Positions 20,483 through 29,178 of a stretch of 40,348 nucleotides of DNA are shown one piece after another (the first letter of the stretch is position 1; the number at the start of each line of letters is the position of its first letter). The translations under genes and the position numbers were made by a program. This DNA is from Gammaproteobacteria bacterium (lineage in GTDB: Bacteria > Pseudomonadota > Gammaproteobacteria > Pseudomonadales > Azotimanducaceae), in assembly GCA_026709225.1 (NCBI GenBank), contig JAPOTJ010000057.1, forward strand, positions 1 through 40,348. The letters run 5' to 3'. The notes under the pieces were generated by a model that was not told the DNA's origin, did not search any database, and saw only the letters and a program-made list of their open reading frames with translations.

Positions 20483-20909
20483 CACGCTGACACCAGAGGC
20501 GCGGAGCGCGCTCATGAGTCGAATCCGCGGCAAGGACACGGTGCCCGAGCTCTACGTTCGTCGCCTTGTGCATGCGATGGGCTATCGCTATCGCTTGCAT
20601 CGGCGCGATCTGCCCGGTACGCCCGATTTGGTTTTTGCAGGACGCAGGAAAGTTATCTTCATGCATGGCTGCTTCTGGCATTTGCATGATGACCCAAACT
20701 GCAAGCTCGCCCGGATGCCAAGCTCCAATCAAGACTACTGGAAACCCAAGCTCGAACGAAACCGAGCGCGCGACCGGGAGAATCAAAGGAAGCTCGAAGC
20801 GCTTGGCTGGCAAGTTCTCGTTATCTGGGAGTGCCAGACTCGGCAAAAGGACCCTGAGCCTTTGCGTCGCCAGGTCAGCGTCTTTCTCGAATCTCCGTCT
20901 ACCCCGTAG
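20475..20909 (+). CDS. vsr: Very short patch repair endonuclease
   Basis: 144 residues from the ATG at 20475, eight bases inside birA. The Vsr signature is complete: MSRIRGKDTVPE, RYRLH, LPGTPDLVF with catalytic Asp51, MHGCFWHLHDD with His64 and His69 at the same positions as in E. coli Vsr, WKPKLERNRARD, and GWQVLVIWECQ. It nicks 5' of the T in T:G mismatches that arise by deamination of 5-methylcytosine. No cytosine methyltransferase is adjacent, which is unusual because vsr genes normally travel with a dcm-like gene. Its end overlaps the convergent comM end by 11 bases. Confidence 0.93.
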   Translation: MTDTLTPEARSALMSRIRGKDTVPELYVRRLVHAMGYRYRLHRRDLPGTPDLVFAGRRKVIFMHGCFWHLHDDPNCKLARMPSSNQDYWKPKLERNRARDRENQRKLEALGWQVLVIWECQTRQKDPEPLRRQVSVFLESPSTP

Positions 20910-22425
20910 CCCGGTAGCCGAGCGCTTCGGAAAGATGCGATGCGGCGATGTCGTCTGCGCCCTGCAAATCCGCGATCGTTCTCGCCACCTTGAGGGTTTT
21001 GTGGCAGGCGCGGGCGGATAGTTCGAGTTTCTCTGCTGCCTTGGTGAAGAATCGTGTGTCATCCGCTGCCAACGCACAGTCACGTAAGACTTCCTTATTT
21101 GTGAGGTCTCGGTTCAGCTTGCCAGCGCGGGCTCGCTGCCGGCGGGCAGCTTGTGAGATGAGCGCCTTGACGGCATCGTCATCGTGCGCCGGCGGCATCG
21201 AAGACTGATCGAAGAGCTCGGATGGCGGGACGCGCTCGACGCGCACATAGATATCGATGCGATCCATCAGCGGGCCGGAGATGCGGTTGCGATAGCGCGC
21301 CTTCTCACCCGGCGTACATCGGCAGGCATGGTCATTTTGGCAATCACGACCTGCCGGGCAAGGGTTCATGGCTGCGACCAATTGCACTTCGGCTGGATAG
21401 CGCACCGAGCCGTGCGCGCGCGCAATCTCAACTTCCCTGCTCTCAAGCGGCTCGCGCAAAGCTTCAAGCACCGAGCGGCTGAACTCCGGCAGTTCATCCA
21501 AGAACAGAACACCCTTGTGCGCGAGCGAAATTTCCCCTGGTCGAATCGGCTTCCCGCCGCCGATGATCGCCACCGCGCTCGATGTGTGGTGCGGACTGCG
21601 AAACGGAGGTTCATCGAGAAGGTCAGTCACGTGCCTGCTGCCCGCGACCGAGTGGATTTGCACCGACTCAAGCGCATCGGCGCGTCGCGGCGAGGGTTTC
21701 AGCCCGATCAGGCGCTTGGCAAGCATGGTCTTGCCTGTGCCCGGTGGCCCTTCCATTAATAGATGATGTCCGCCCGCTGCCGCGATGATGAGCGCGCGCT
21801 TGGCGAACGCCTGCCCGCGTACATCTTGCAGGGTGAGGGCTTTTTTTGAATCCGCACTCTTTTGGTGCGCGAGCGGCGCGCTCGGCTGATGCTCGTTGGA
21901 GGTGTCAGTTTGAGTGACCTGTCCTAGCAGTAATTCCCGGATGTTCATAATCTGGCGCACTCCGTGGACTCGTTTCGCACCGCATAGCTGCGCTTCTTGA
22001 AGGTTATCCATGGGAACGACGAGTTGCCGCGTTTCAGGCAAGGCAATCGCCGCGGGCAGCACGCCTCGAACCGGGCGTACAAGCCCGGTCAGTCCGAGTT
22101 CGCCTAGGAATTCATATCGACTCAGCTCGTGCGCGGGCAAGTGACCACTCGCTGCGAGCAGCCCGACGGCGATGCCCAAATCAAATCGACTGCCTTCCTT
22201 CGGCAGGTCGGCGGGAGCAAGGTTGACAGTGACAAAACCATCGGGGAAGCTATAGCCAGCGTGTTCAATAGCGCCTTTGACGCGGCTGCGCGATTCCCGC
22301 ACCGCCGCCTTTGGCAGGCCGACGATGTGCATTTGCGCGAGGCCCGCCGTGAGGCGAACCTCGATGGTGACCAGCACGGCGTGCAATCCGAGCTGAGCGC
22401 GACTGTAGATGCGTGCGGTTGACAT
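20899..22425 (-). CDS. comM: ComM/YifB family AAA+ ATPase (Mg-chelatase-like)
   Basis: 508 residues from the ATG at 22425 (E. coli YifB 506). The open frame extends 79 codons further but that part has no family character. The N-terminal Lon-like fold reads MSTARIYSRAQLGLHAVLV and IVGLPKAAVRESRSRVK. The AAA+ core has Walker A MEGPPGTGKTMLAKRL, Walker B GVLFLDELPEF and the sensor/cysteine region MNPCPAGRDC..CRCTPG. ComM is a hexameric helicase that promotes branch migration during integration of transforming DNA. No other competence genes are in the window. Divergent from the porin gene. Confidence 0.95.
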   Translation of the reverse strand: MSTARIYSRAQLGLHAVLVTIEVRLTAGLAQMHIVGLPKAAVRESRSRVKGAIEHAGYSFPDGFVTVNLAPADLPKEGSRFDLGIAVGLLAASGHLPAHELSRYEFLGELGLTGLVRPVRGVLPAAIALPETRQLVVPMDNLQEAQLCGAKRVHGVRQIMNIRELLLGQVTQTDTSNEHQPSAPLAHQKSADSKKALTLQDVRGQAFAKRALIIAAAGGHHLLMEGPPGTGKTMLAKRLIGLKPSPRRADALESVQIHSVAGSRHVTDLLDEPPFRSPHHTSSAVAIIGGGKPIRPGEISLAHKGVLFLDELPEFSRSVLEALREPLESREVEIARAHGSVRYPAEVQLVAAMNPCPAGRDCQNDHACRCTPGEKARYRNRISGPLMDRIDIYVRVERVPPSELFDQSSMPPAHDDDAVKALISQAARRQRARAGKLNRDLTNKEVLRDCALAADDTRFFTKAAEKLELSARACHKTLKVARTIADLQGADDIAASHLSEALGYRATG

Positions 22426-22516
22426 GGCACGGAGTATGCGACGAGCAGAGCGCGCATGCACTACGGCTTTGTAGGAGATCGCCTGGAAGCTGTGTAGGCG
22501 GAGCCTGTTTCCTTCT

Positions 22517-22532
22517 TGGCACGTAATATGCT
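22517..22532 (+). promoter_or_regulatory. Sigma54 promoter for the porin-glnK unit
   Basis: TGGCACGTAATATGCT matches the -24/-12 consensus TGGCACG-N4-TTGCW with one deviation. GG (22518-22519) and GC (22530-22531) are exactly 10 bases apart. It lies 70 bases upstream of the porin start. A nitrogen-regulated (NtrC-activated) promoter fits the glnK neighbour; I could not identify a convincing NtrC site. Confidence 0.75.
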
Positions 22533-22601
22533 TATACATTCTGGCAAGAGGACACATCCTCGATTGATCGAAATTTTCAAGCACACATTTTGGAGTACAT
22601 G

Positions 22602-23312
22602 ATGAAATACCTTTTGAGATATGCGTTGGGTCTCGTTGCCTTGGCCGCGTGCGGCATCGCAAGCGCGAACGAATTTTCGGCCAATGTCGCCCTATCGTCG
22701 GATTACAGGTTCCGCGGTATTTCCCAGACTAACGATGCGCCAGCCATATCGGGAGGCTTTGATTACGGCCTCGAATCGGGCGTGTACATCGGCACTTGGG
22801 CTTCCAACGTTGCCGACTGGTCAGAAGGCACGACCGAAATCGACTATTACGGCGGCTACGCCTTCGACATCACCGATGGTGTTGGCGGCGACGTCGGCAT
22901 CCTGTATTACCAGTACCCATCTGATGGACAAGACCCTGACCTCGACTATGTCGAGGTGTACGCAAGCATCGCCTTTTCCGGAGCGACGGTTGGTGTCAAC
23001 TATTCGCCTGACTACTTTGCCGAAACCGATAGCTTTTGGTACCTCTACGGTGGCTATGACTTTCCAGTCAGCGATACCTTGTCAGTCGGCGTGCATTTGG
23101 GCTACAACGCCTTTGCCGATGAAGAAGCCTTCGACTCCTTTATAGGCGCCGACTCCGGAGAGGATGGCTATCTTGACTATTCTGTCAGCCTGAACGCTGC
23201 CTTGCCATTGGTTGATTTTTCGCTGGCGGTGATCGGCACCGACATCGATGATGAAATCTGCAAAGACAACTGCGAGGCCTCGTTGGTCGCGACCATCTCG
23301 AAATCCATGTAG
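22602..23312 (+). CDS. TorF-type putative outer-membrane porin
   Basis: 236 residues from the second of two adjacent ATGs (22602), six bases after TGGAG. A Sec signal peptide (MKYLLRYALGLVALAACGIASA) precedes a mature chain beginning NEFSANVALSSDYRFRGISQT, the hallmark of the TIGR02001/TorF proteobacterial porin family. The rest is alternating aromatic and polar strands (GVYIGTWASNV, IDYYGGYAF, VGVNYSPDYF, FWYLYGGYDF) consistent with a beta-barrel. The family is commonly found next to glnK and amtB, suggesting a role in nitrogen compound uptake (inference). The sigma54 site upstream agrees. Confidence 0.85.
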   Translation: MKYLLRYALGLVALAACGIASANEFSANVALSSDYRFRGISQTNDAPAISGGFDYGLESGVYIGTWASNVADWSEGTTEIDYYGGYAFDITDGVGGDVGILYYQYPSDGQDPDLDYVEVYASIAFSGATVGVNYSPDYFAETDSFWYLYGGYDFPVSDTLSVGVHLGYNAFADEEAFDSFIGADSGEDGYLDYSVSLNAALPLVDFSLAVIGTDIDDEICKDNCEASLVATISKSM

Positions 23313-23373
23313 ATTCTTCGCCGCGTAACCGCTACTTGTACTATCATTCTTCAGACATCACGGAGGCCAACCC

Positions 23374-23712
23374 ATGAAACTCGTCACTGCAATCATCAAG
23401 CCATTCAAGCTCGAGGACGTGAGGGAAGCGCTACAAAAGACCAACGTCCACGGTATGACAGTGACCGAAGTCAAGGGCTTTGGTCGGCAAAAAGGGCATA
23501 CCGAGCTCTATCGGGGTGCCGAATACGTGGTGGACTTCCTGCCCAAGGTCAAGCTTGAAATCGCGGTCGCGGACGACATGCTTGAACAGTGCATAGACGC
23601 AATTGTCAGCGCCGCAAGCACCGGCAAGGTGGGTGATGGCAAGATCTGGGTGAGCGATCTGCAAGAAGTGGTGCGCATCCGAACTGGCGAAACCGGCGCG
23701 GAGGCTGTGTAG
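23374..23712 (+). CDS. glnK: Nitrogen regulatory P-II protein
   Basis: 112 residues, the length of GlnB/GlnK. The T-loop tyrosine for uridylylation is Tyr51 ([15 protein letters not shown]). The ATP-binding B-loop reads [11 protein letters not shown], and the start is [23 protein letters not shown] senses 2-oxoglutarate and ATP/ADP and controls ammonium uptake and glutamine synthetase. The sigma54 promoter and porin partner favour the glnK over the glnB assignment, but the amtB normally following glnK is missing and thrC comes next. Confidence 0.92.
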   Translation: MKLVTAIIKPFKLEDVREALQKTNVHGMTVTEVKGFGRQKGHTELYRGAEYVVDFLPKVKLEIAVADDMLEQCIDAIVSAASTGKVGDGKIWVSDLQEVVRIRTGETGAEAV

Positions 23713-23724
23713 CGCTATAGCGAC

Positions 23725-23747
23725 TGCCCCATCGGTCTGGTGGGGCA
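23725..23747 (+). terminator. Hairpin after glnK, possible terminator
   Basis: TGCCCCA (23725-23731), nine-base loop, TGGGGCA (23741-23747). There is no T run, so it may be a Rho-dependent or attenuating structure rather than a classic intrinsic terminator. Confidence 0.4.
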
Positions 23748-23811
23748 ATAGGGGACGCCCGTTTTAGGCCGCTCTGTTGGCCTGTGTGGGCGTTCGTGTA
23801 CACTCAGCAAC

Positions 23812-25191
23812 ATGCGCTACGTGAGCACGAGGGGCAAGACCCCTCCAATGGATTTTGGCGAGGCCGTGTTGACAGGGCTCGCACCCGATGGCGGCTTGCT
23901 GCTGCCGCATTCCCCTCCGAACTTTCGTTCTGAGCTTCCCGAACTTCAAACCCTTGACTATCTTGAGTTCAGCGCAAGATTCGTCTCCCACTTCGGCCTT
24001 GCAAGAGAAGATGCCAACTCGCTCATTCGCCGAGCCTACGCGAGCTTTGACTGCGAAGATGTCGTGCGTTTCGAGTCTTTAGGGCAACTGCGCTTGATGG
24101 AGCTTTTTCACGGCCCGACGCTCGCCTTCAAAGACATCGCCCTGCAGTTTCTCGGACATGTGTTCGAAGTGCTGCTCGCGCGCACCGGCGGTGTGCTCAA
24201 TATCCTAGGCGCGACCAGCGGCGATACCGGCAGCGCGGCGATTCATGCCGCCAAGGGCCGTGCGCGCACACGCATCTTCATGCTCTATCCGCGAGGTCGC
24301 GTGAGTCGTCTGCAGGAGCGGCAGATGGTCTCGGTCGATGCCGAGAATGTGTCGTGCCTGTCCGTGGACGGGAGCTTTGACGACTGTCAAGCCTTGGTCA
24401 AAACCCTGTTCGCCGACCTTGCGTTCAAGGAGGCGCACAGCTTGGGCGCGGTCAATTCGGTCAATTGGGCGCGCATCCTCGCGCAAGCTGTCTACTATGG
24501 CTATGCATCGCTTAAAATTGATGCAAGCGCTGGTGTCGTGCCGGTTGTGCCGACGGGCAATTTCGGGAACATTTTCTCCGGCTACCTCGCAATGCGCATG
24601 GGCTTCCCGATTTCAAGACTCGTGCTCGCCACCAACGACAACGACATCTTGGCGCGCTTTTTCGCGACGGGTGTATACAAGCGAGGCACTGTGCAACACA
24701 CCGAAAGCCCCTCGATGGATATTCAATCGGCGAGCAATCTGGAGCGCTTCCTCTACTATCTCTTCGGCGAAGACGGTGAGCGCGTGACTTGGTTCATGAA
24801 GCGTTTTCATGAACATGGTGAGGCGCGACTTGAACCGGCCGAGCGCGACCATTTGAACGATGCCATTCGCGGTGTGCGCATCACGAGCGAGGCGATGCGG
24901 GCGGCCATCAAGACGGTTTATGATCAACATGGCTATGTGCTTGACCCACACAGCGCCATTGGCGTGGCGGCTGCCCACAGCATGGCGAGCGAGCTGGGTC
25001 AAGCAACGCCTGTTTGTATGGCCACCGCGCACCCTGCCAAATTTCCCGAGACCATTGACCAGGTCATTGGCGAGTGGCCTCGGCATCCGAGGCTTGATGC
25101 GCTTGTCGAAGGACGCGGGCGGGTAACCGAAATCCCCGCCGACTTGGGCGTCCTCAAGGCGCACATCGAAAGCTATCCGCCGCTTAGCTAA
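23812..25191 (+). CDS. thrC: Threonine synthase
   Basis: 459 residues, a PLP enzyme converting O-phosphohomoserine to threonine. The PLP lysine is Lys107 in HGPTLAFKDIALQ, the same number as in E. coli ThrC. The phosphate-binding loop is LGATSGDTGSAAIHA, and VPTGNFGNIFSGYLAMRMG completes the cofactor site. The N-terminus MRYVSTRG is the standard start. No thrA or thrB is nearby, as is common outside the enterics. Its end overlaps the convergent yigB end by eight bases. Confidence 0.96.
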   Translation: MRYVSTRGKTPPMDFGEAVLTGLAPDGGLLLPHSPPNFRSELPELQTLDYLEFSARFVSHFGLAREDANSLIRRAYASFDCEDVVRFESLGQLRLMELFHGPTLAFKDIALQFLGHVFEVLLARTGGVLNILGATSGDTGSAAIHAAKGRARTRIFMLYPRGRVSRLQERQMVSVDAENVSCLSVDGSFDDCQALVKTLFADLAFKEAHSLGAVNSVNWARILAQAVYYGYASLKIDASAGVVPVVPTGNFGNIFSGYLAMRMGFPISRLVLATNDNDILARFFATGVYKRGTVQHTESPSMDIQSASNLERFLYYLFGEDGERVTWFMKRFHEHGEARLEPAERDHLNDAIRGVRITSEAMRAAIKTVYDQHGYVLDPHSAIGVAAAHSMASELGQATPVCMATAHPAKFPETIDQVIGEWPRHPRLDALVEGRGRVTEIPADLGVLKAHIESYPPLS

Positions 25192-25894
25192 GCTGAGCGA
25201 TCTGCTCGACACAGGGCTCGATATCAGCGACCTGTCGTGCCTCGAACTTCACCTCTTGGTCCGCTGGCTTGTCTTGGCCATCGAAGTTCGCCCATATCGA
25301 ATGCATGCCGACGGCCTCGGCGGGCGCGATGTCGAGCCTTAGGCTGTCACCGACGTGTACTGCCTGAGCGGGGCGCACTTCTGCGAAGTCAAGCGCGGCG
25401 AGGAACATGTCCGGATAGGGCTTGCCGCGCTCAACCGTTGCCGCGCTGTAAAAAAAAGCGAAATGGTGCTCGATGCCAGCTCGCTCAATACTCGCATTGC
25501 CGTTGGTGAGTGCGCCGAGCGTGAAGCGTGCGGCGAGTCGCTCAAGCACGGCTTCCATGCCAGGGAACAGCGAAACACGCTGGCGCATCTCGAGAAACAC
25601 GTCAAAAGCGCTTTGCGCAAGCGCCTGCGCGTCTTGTTCGGGAAGGCCAACGGCGAGAAGCGCCTGAAACAGAACACGCAGCCGGAAGCGCGAGACATCA
25701 AAACGAAGCGACGGCTCGTCGGCGAGCACCTGTTCGCGAATATCGCCAACACTGCCGGCGGTAAGGAATTCCCGATACGCTGGGACGCGCGCAAGCAAAT
25801 AGTCGGTCGATGCCTGATCAGCCTTGCTGAGGGTCGGTTGCAGCGGCCAAAGCGTCTCGTCAAGGTCAAAGGTGATAAGGCGTATATCAGCCAC
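25184..25894 (-). CDS. yigB: HAD-superfamily phosphatase, YigB-like
   Basis: 236 residues with HAD motifs I (FDLDETLW, residues 9-16), II (LTNGN), III (GKPYPDMF) and IV (VHVGDSLRLDI), and a helical C1 cap. E. coli YigB dephosphorylates FMN and a riboflavin precursor, and there too it follows xerC, which supports the name. The start is GTG at 25894. It lies only two bases from the terminal CTAG of the 311-bp repeat element. The only visible Shine-Dalgarno (GGAG, seven bases upstream) is inside that element, so insertion has replaced the native translation signal. Confidence 0.88.
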   Translation of the reverse strand: MADIRLITFDLDETLWPLQPTLSKADQASTDYLLARVPAYREFLTAGSVGDIREQVLADEPSLRFDVSRFRLRVLFQALLAVGLPEQDAQALAQSAFDVFLEMRQRVSLFPGMEAVLERLAARFTLGALTNGNASIERAGIEHHFAFFYSAATVERGKPYPDMFLAALDFAEVRPAQAVHVGDSLRLDIAPAEAVGMHSIWANFDGQDKPADQEVKFEARQVADIEPCVEQIAQLS

Positions 25895-25895
25895 G

Positions 25896-26206
25896 CTAGT
25901 GCTCCGTCAAACTAAAAATGAGGTGTCAGTGGCTGCGGGCAGTTTCCGTGCAAGGCGCGTCGCGCAGGGAATACCCCGCCGTATTTCCAAGCGGCGCAAC
26001 GCCGCACGGGGACTGCCCGCAGCCACCCGAAGGGCGCGCCCACAAGCGCCCATCGACATTCTTGCGAGGGTGCCCCTCGCGCCTTTTGGCTGAGGGCTCC
26101 GTTGCGGCCCTTGGAAATACGGCCAGGTATTCCCTGCGGGCCGCGCCTTGCATCTGGGCGCTTGTGGGCGCGCTGATACCTCATTTTTAGTTTGACGGAG
26201 CACTAG
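25896..26206. repeat. 311-bp CTAG-bounded palindromic (MITE-like) element
   Basis: It fills the entire xerC-yigB gap. The terminal inverted repeats read CTAGTGCTCCGTCAAACTAA at the left, with the exact complement at the right, continuing through an AAAATGAGGT block. Inside, the two halves are again inverted: a box around TATTCCCTGCGG..GCGCCTTGC occurs at about 26131-26151 and its complement at about 25953-25973. The same internal box occurs in the element at 39277-39544, although the termini differ. No transposase is encoded; the ORFs read across it merely mirror its symmetry. Confidence 0.9.
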
Positions 26207-27105
26207 TCTTTTGTCCTTGAGCGGCGCGCACGCGGATGCGCTGTGTCGTACACCTCGGCGAGATGCTGAAAATCGAGATGCGTGTAGACTTGCGTCGTGG
26301 CGATATCGGCGTGGCCGAGCATCTCCTGCACCGCTCTCAAGTCGCCCGAGGATTCAAGCACGTGGCTTGCGAAGCTATGCCGCAGCATGTGCGGGTGCAG
26401 CGCACTGCTGCCGAGCTGTTCGATGCCATAGCGCTTCAGGCGGGATTGCATTGAGCGCACGCTCAAGCGCTGTCCGCTCTTGCCGACAAAGAGCGGTGCG
26501 CTTGGAAACACATCGCTTCTGTCTCTGAGCATGGCGCGAATCGCCGCGCGCGCTTGGCCTCCCACTGGGACGAGCCGTTCCTTGCTGCCCTTGCCGAGGA
26601 CGCGCACGAAGCCATTGTCAAAGTCGAGATCTTCGCAGTTGAGGCCGGCCAGTTCGGAGATGCGAAGACCGCTGCTATAGAGCAGTTCCATGATGGCGAG
26701 ATCGCGGCGTTCGATCGCTGTTGCCGGTTCGAAGTTGAGCAGTGCTTGCGCCTGATCGACATCGAGCACCTTGGGAAGCCTCCGCGCCGATTTCGGCGTT
26801 TGGAATCCGCGCGCGGGATTGTGACTAACGCGTGTGCCAAGCCAGTCAAAGAAGGCCCGAATGGACGAGAGTTTGCGTGACACGGTCTTGGGCGCCGCGC
26901 CGTTCCGGTTCAATTGCGCGACGAATCCTGCAAGATGATGGCTGCGGCAGTCGTCCCATGTGTCAAGACCGGTGTGGGCGAGAAACTGTCGAAGGTCGCG
27001 CTCATAGGCGGCGACGGTGTGGCGAGAGTAGCGCTTGGCGTGAATGATCTCGCGAAGATACGCTTCAAGCCACGCGTCCGTACCCGTTTTGTTCGCATCG
27101 GTCAC
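26203..27105 (-). CDS. xerC: Site-specific tyrosine recombinase XerC
   Basis: 300 residues from the GTG at 27105, which overlaps the dapF stop as GTGA; E. coli XerC has 298. A longer frame to 27129 also opens with GTG but would overlap dapF by 28 bases. The SAM-like N-terminal domain (about 1-95) is followed by the catalytic domain with SGLRISEL (Arg), GKGSKER (Lys), HMLRHSFASH (His-Arg), GHADIATTQVYTH (His and the nucleophilic Tyr). With XerD it resolves chromosome dimers at dif. Its TAG stop is the terminal CTAG of the repeat element; the protein has normal length, so the element apparently entered at the natural stop. Confidence 0.95.
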   Translation of the reverse strand: MTDANKTGTDAWLEAYLREIIHAKRYSRHTVAAYERDLRQFLAHTGLDTWDDCRSHHLAGFVAQLNRNGAAPKTVSRKLSSIRAFFDWLGTRVSHNPARGFQTPKSARRLPKVLDVDQAQALLNFEPATAIERRDLAIMELLYSSGLRISELAGLNCEDLDFDNGFVRVLGKGSKERLVPVGGQARAAIRAMLRDRSDVFPSAPLFVGKSGQRLSVRSMQSRLKRYGIEQLGSSALHPHMLRHSFASHVLESSGDLRAVQEMLGHADIATTQVYTHLDFQHLAEVYDTAHPRARRSRTKD

Positions 27106-27917
27106 AAAGAAGCGCTCCCGCGAAAGCACGTTTGCGCAGGACCGCGCAACTCAATCGTTGTTCCCGTGCCCCGCCAATCGACTTCTAGCATTCCGCCCGG
27201 CACGTCGATGCTGACGCTTGCGTCTGTTCTGCCGAGGATATGTGCGGCAGCGGCTGCCGCGCACGCGCCTGAGCCACACGCGAGCGTCTCGCCGACACCG
27301 CGCTCAAAGACTCGAAGCTTCAAGTGTTCGCGGTCAATCACTTGGCAGTAGCCTGCATTCACGCCTTCGATGCCATCGACCAAGGCTGTGTCGGTATTGT
27401 CAACCATGAACACCGCATGTAGATTGCCAAGATGAACCGGCGTGAACTCGGCTGTATCGATCACAAAAAGAAACTCGCCCGCCTGCCGAGCATCTGCGCG
27501 CAGCGCCGATGGCATCTTCTCGATTGAGAAGCTGGGCACGCCCATCTCCACCGTGAAGCTGGCCTCGCTGTGGCGTCGTGTGACAAAGCAATCGAGAGGC
27601 CCGTCCTCTGATGCCACATCCCACGTCAGAGCCTGCTTGTGAGAGAAGGCGTTGTCGAAGACAAAGCGCGCCACGCAGCGTGCGCCGTTGCCGCAATGCC
27701 CGGCTTGCGAGCCGTCGCTGTTGTAGATGGCGAGCGCGAAGTCAGACTTAGGACGCAGCGGCGGCTCAATGAGCAAGAGTTGATCAAACCCGACGCCGAA
27801 GTGACGGTCCGCGAGTCGCTTGATCGTGGTGGCTTCGAGCGTGACCGGACGGCTCAGAGCTTCGCAGACAAGAAAGTCGTTGCCGCAGCCGTGCATTTTG
27901 GAGAAGGACAGTCGCAC
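27102..27917 (-). CDS. dapF: Diaminopimelate epimerase
   Basis: 271 residues from the GTG at 27917, chosen because the family begins just before FSKMHGCGNDFLV; the open frame upstream encodes unrelated residues and would overlap lysA. The two catalytic cysteines lie in AGHCGNGARC and LACGSGACA. It converts LL- to meso-diaminopimelate for lysine and peptidoglycan. It starts four bases after the lysA stop and overlaps xerC, within an argH-lptM-lysA-dapF-xerC-yigB series. Confidence 0.95.
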   Translation of the reverse strand: MRLSFSKMHGCGNDFLVCEALSRPVTLEATTIKRLADRHFGVGFDQLLLIEPPLRPKSDFALAIYNSDGSQAGHCGNGARCVARFVFDNAFSHKQALTWDVASEDGPLDCFVTRRHSEASFTVEMGVPSFSIEKMPSALRADARQAGEFLFVIDTAEFTPVHLGNLHAVFMVDNTDTALVDGIEGVNAGYCQVIDREHLKLRVFERGVGETLACGSGACAAAAAAHILGRTDASVSIDVPGGMLEVDWRGTGTTIELRGPAQTCFRGSASL

Positions 27918-27921
27918 GGGC

Positions 27922-29178
27922 TTATTCCAAGAACGGCGTTTCGAGCGCGAGCTGATCATTGAGGCACTCGCGGCGGCGCACGAGGCGCATCGAATCGGCA
28001 TCGACAAGCACTTCGGCGACGCGATTGCGGGCGTTGTAGTTTGAGCTTAAGACCGAGACATAGGCGCCGCAGGCGTCGATAGAAAGAAGGTCGCCTTTGG
28101 CAATGGCGAGTTCGCGTCCGCTTGCGAGCGTATCGGCCGTTTCGCAGATCGGGCCGACGATCTCCCATGGGCCGTCGCTTGCCTCATCACTTGAAGGGCA
28201 AGCGTTCGAGACCCGATGCCAAGCCTGATAGAGACTCGGGCGCATCAGGTCGTTCATGGCCGCATCGACGATTGCGAAGCGCTGCGCATCGCTTGTCTTG
28301 GTGCGAATCACCCGCGTCAGCAAGGTGCCTGCGTTGGCAATCAAGTAGCGTCCGGGTTCGGTGACGAGTTTGAGTCCGCGCCCTGTAAGATGACCCGAGA
28401 TCGCGCGCACGTACTCGTCAAGGCCGAACTCAGGTTCATTCTCGTAGCAGATACCAAATCCACCGCCGAGGTCAATCAGTTCAAGCGCCACCCCGCGAGC
28501 TTGAAGCTCGTCAACAAGATTGAGAAGAAGCGAACATGCGCGCACCAAGGGCTCGGCATCTGTCATCTGTGAACCGAGATGACAGGCGATGCCGACTGCG
28601 CGCGCGTGCGGAGATGCGTCCGCGCGCGATAGCAGCGAGAGAGCTTTTTCGGCGGACACGCCAAACTTGGTCGTCTTGTCGCCGGTGGCGATATAGGGAT
28701 GTGTGCTGACGCGAATATCGGGGTTGACGCGCACGCTCAAAGGCGCTTTGATGCCCGCGAGCGCGGCGCGCTCAAGCGCAAGCTCACATTCGTCGCTGCT
28801 CTCGACGTTGATGGACAGCACGCCCGCGAACAGCGCAAAGTCGATCTCTTCGGCGAGCTTGCCGACCCCCGAAAAAACCACTTTCGAAGCATCGCCTCCG
28901 GCGCGAAGCACGCGCTCAAGCTCGTTGCCGGAAACGACATCAAAGCCCGTGCCGCGCTTCGCCATGAGCGAGAGGATGGAGAGGTTGTTGTTGGCCTTGA
29001 CGGCGTAGCAGGGCAGGTGGTCAAGTTCACCAAAGGCGCGCACGAACCGTGTGACGCGAGCGTCGATCTCAGATCGCGAGTAGACAAGCGTTGGCGTGCC
29101 GAAACGGTCTGCGATGTCGCGGAGCCGCACGCCTTCAATTGTCGGATCAACGCTATTCGGATCGTGCATCAAGGACAT
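27922..29178 (-). CDS. lysA: Diaminopimelate decarboxylase
   Basis: 418 residues from the ATG at 29178; a second ATG at 29169 is possible. The frame upstream belongs to lptM read out of frame. The PLP lysine is Lys61 in CYAVKANNNLSIL. Other landmarks are HLGSQ, DLGGGFGI, EPGRYL, and the active-site GPICETADTLASG. It decarboxylates meso-diaminopimelate to L-lysine. The start lies inside the end of lptM (26-base overlap), indicating translational coupling. Confidence 0.95.
   Translation of the reverse strand: MSLMHDPNSVDPTIEGVRLRDIADRFGTPTLVYSRSEIDARVTRFVRAFGELDHLPCYAVKANNNLSILSLMAKRGTGFDVVSGNELERVLRAGGDASKVVFSGVGKLAEEIDFALFAGVLSINVESSDECELALERAALAGIKAPLSVRVNPDIRVSTHPYIATGDKTTKFGVSAEKALSLLSRADASPHARAVGIACHLGSQMTDAEPLVRACSLLLNLVDELQARGVALELIDLGGGFGICYENEPEFGLDEYVRAISGHLTGRGLKLVTEPGRYLIANAGTLLTRVIRTKTSDAQRFAIVDAAMNDLMRPSLYQAWHRVSNACPSSDEASDGPWEIVGPICETADTLASGRELAIAKGDLLSIDACGAYVSVLSSNYNARNRVAEVLVDADSMRLVRRRECLNDQLALETPFLE

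Noticed and set aside
25907..26203. ORFs on both strands within the 311-bp element
   Set aside because: They arise from its palindromic symmetry: forward and reverse frames resemble each other, and none has a recognisable domain.
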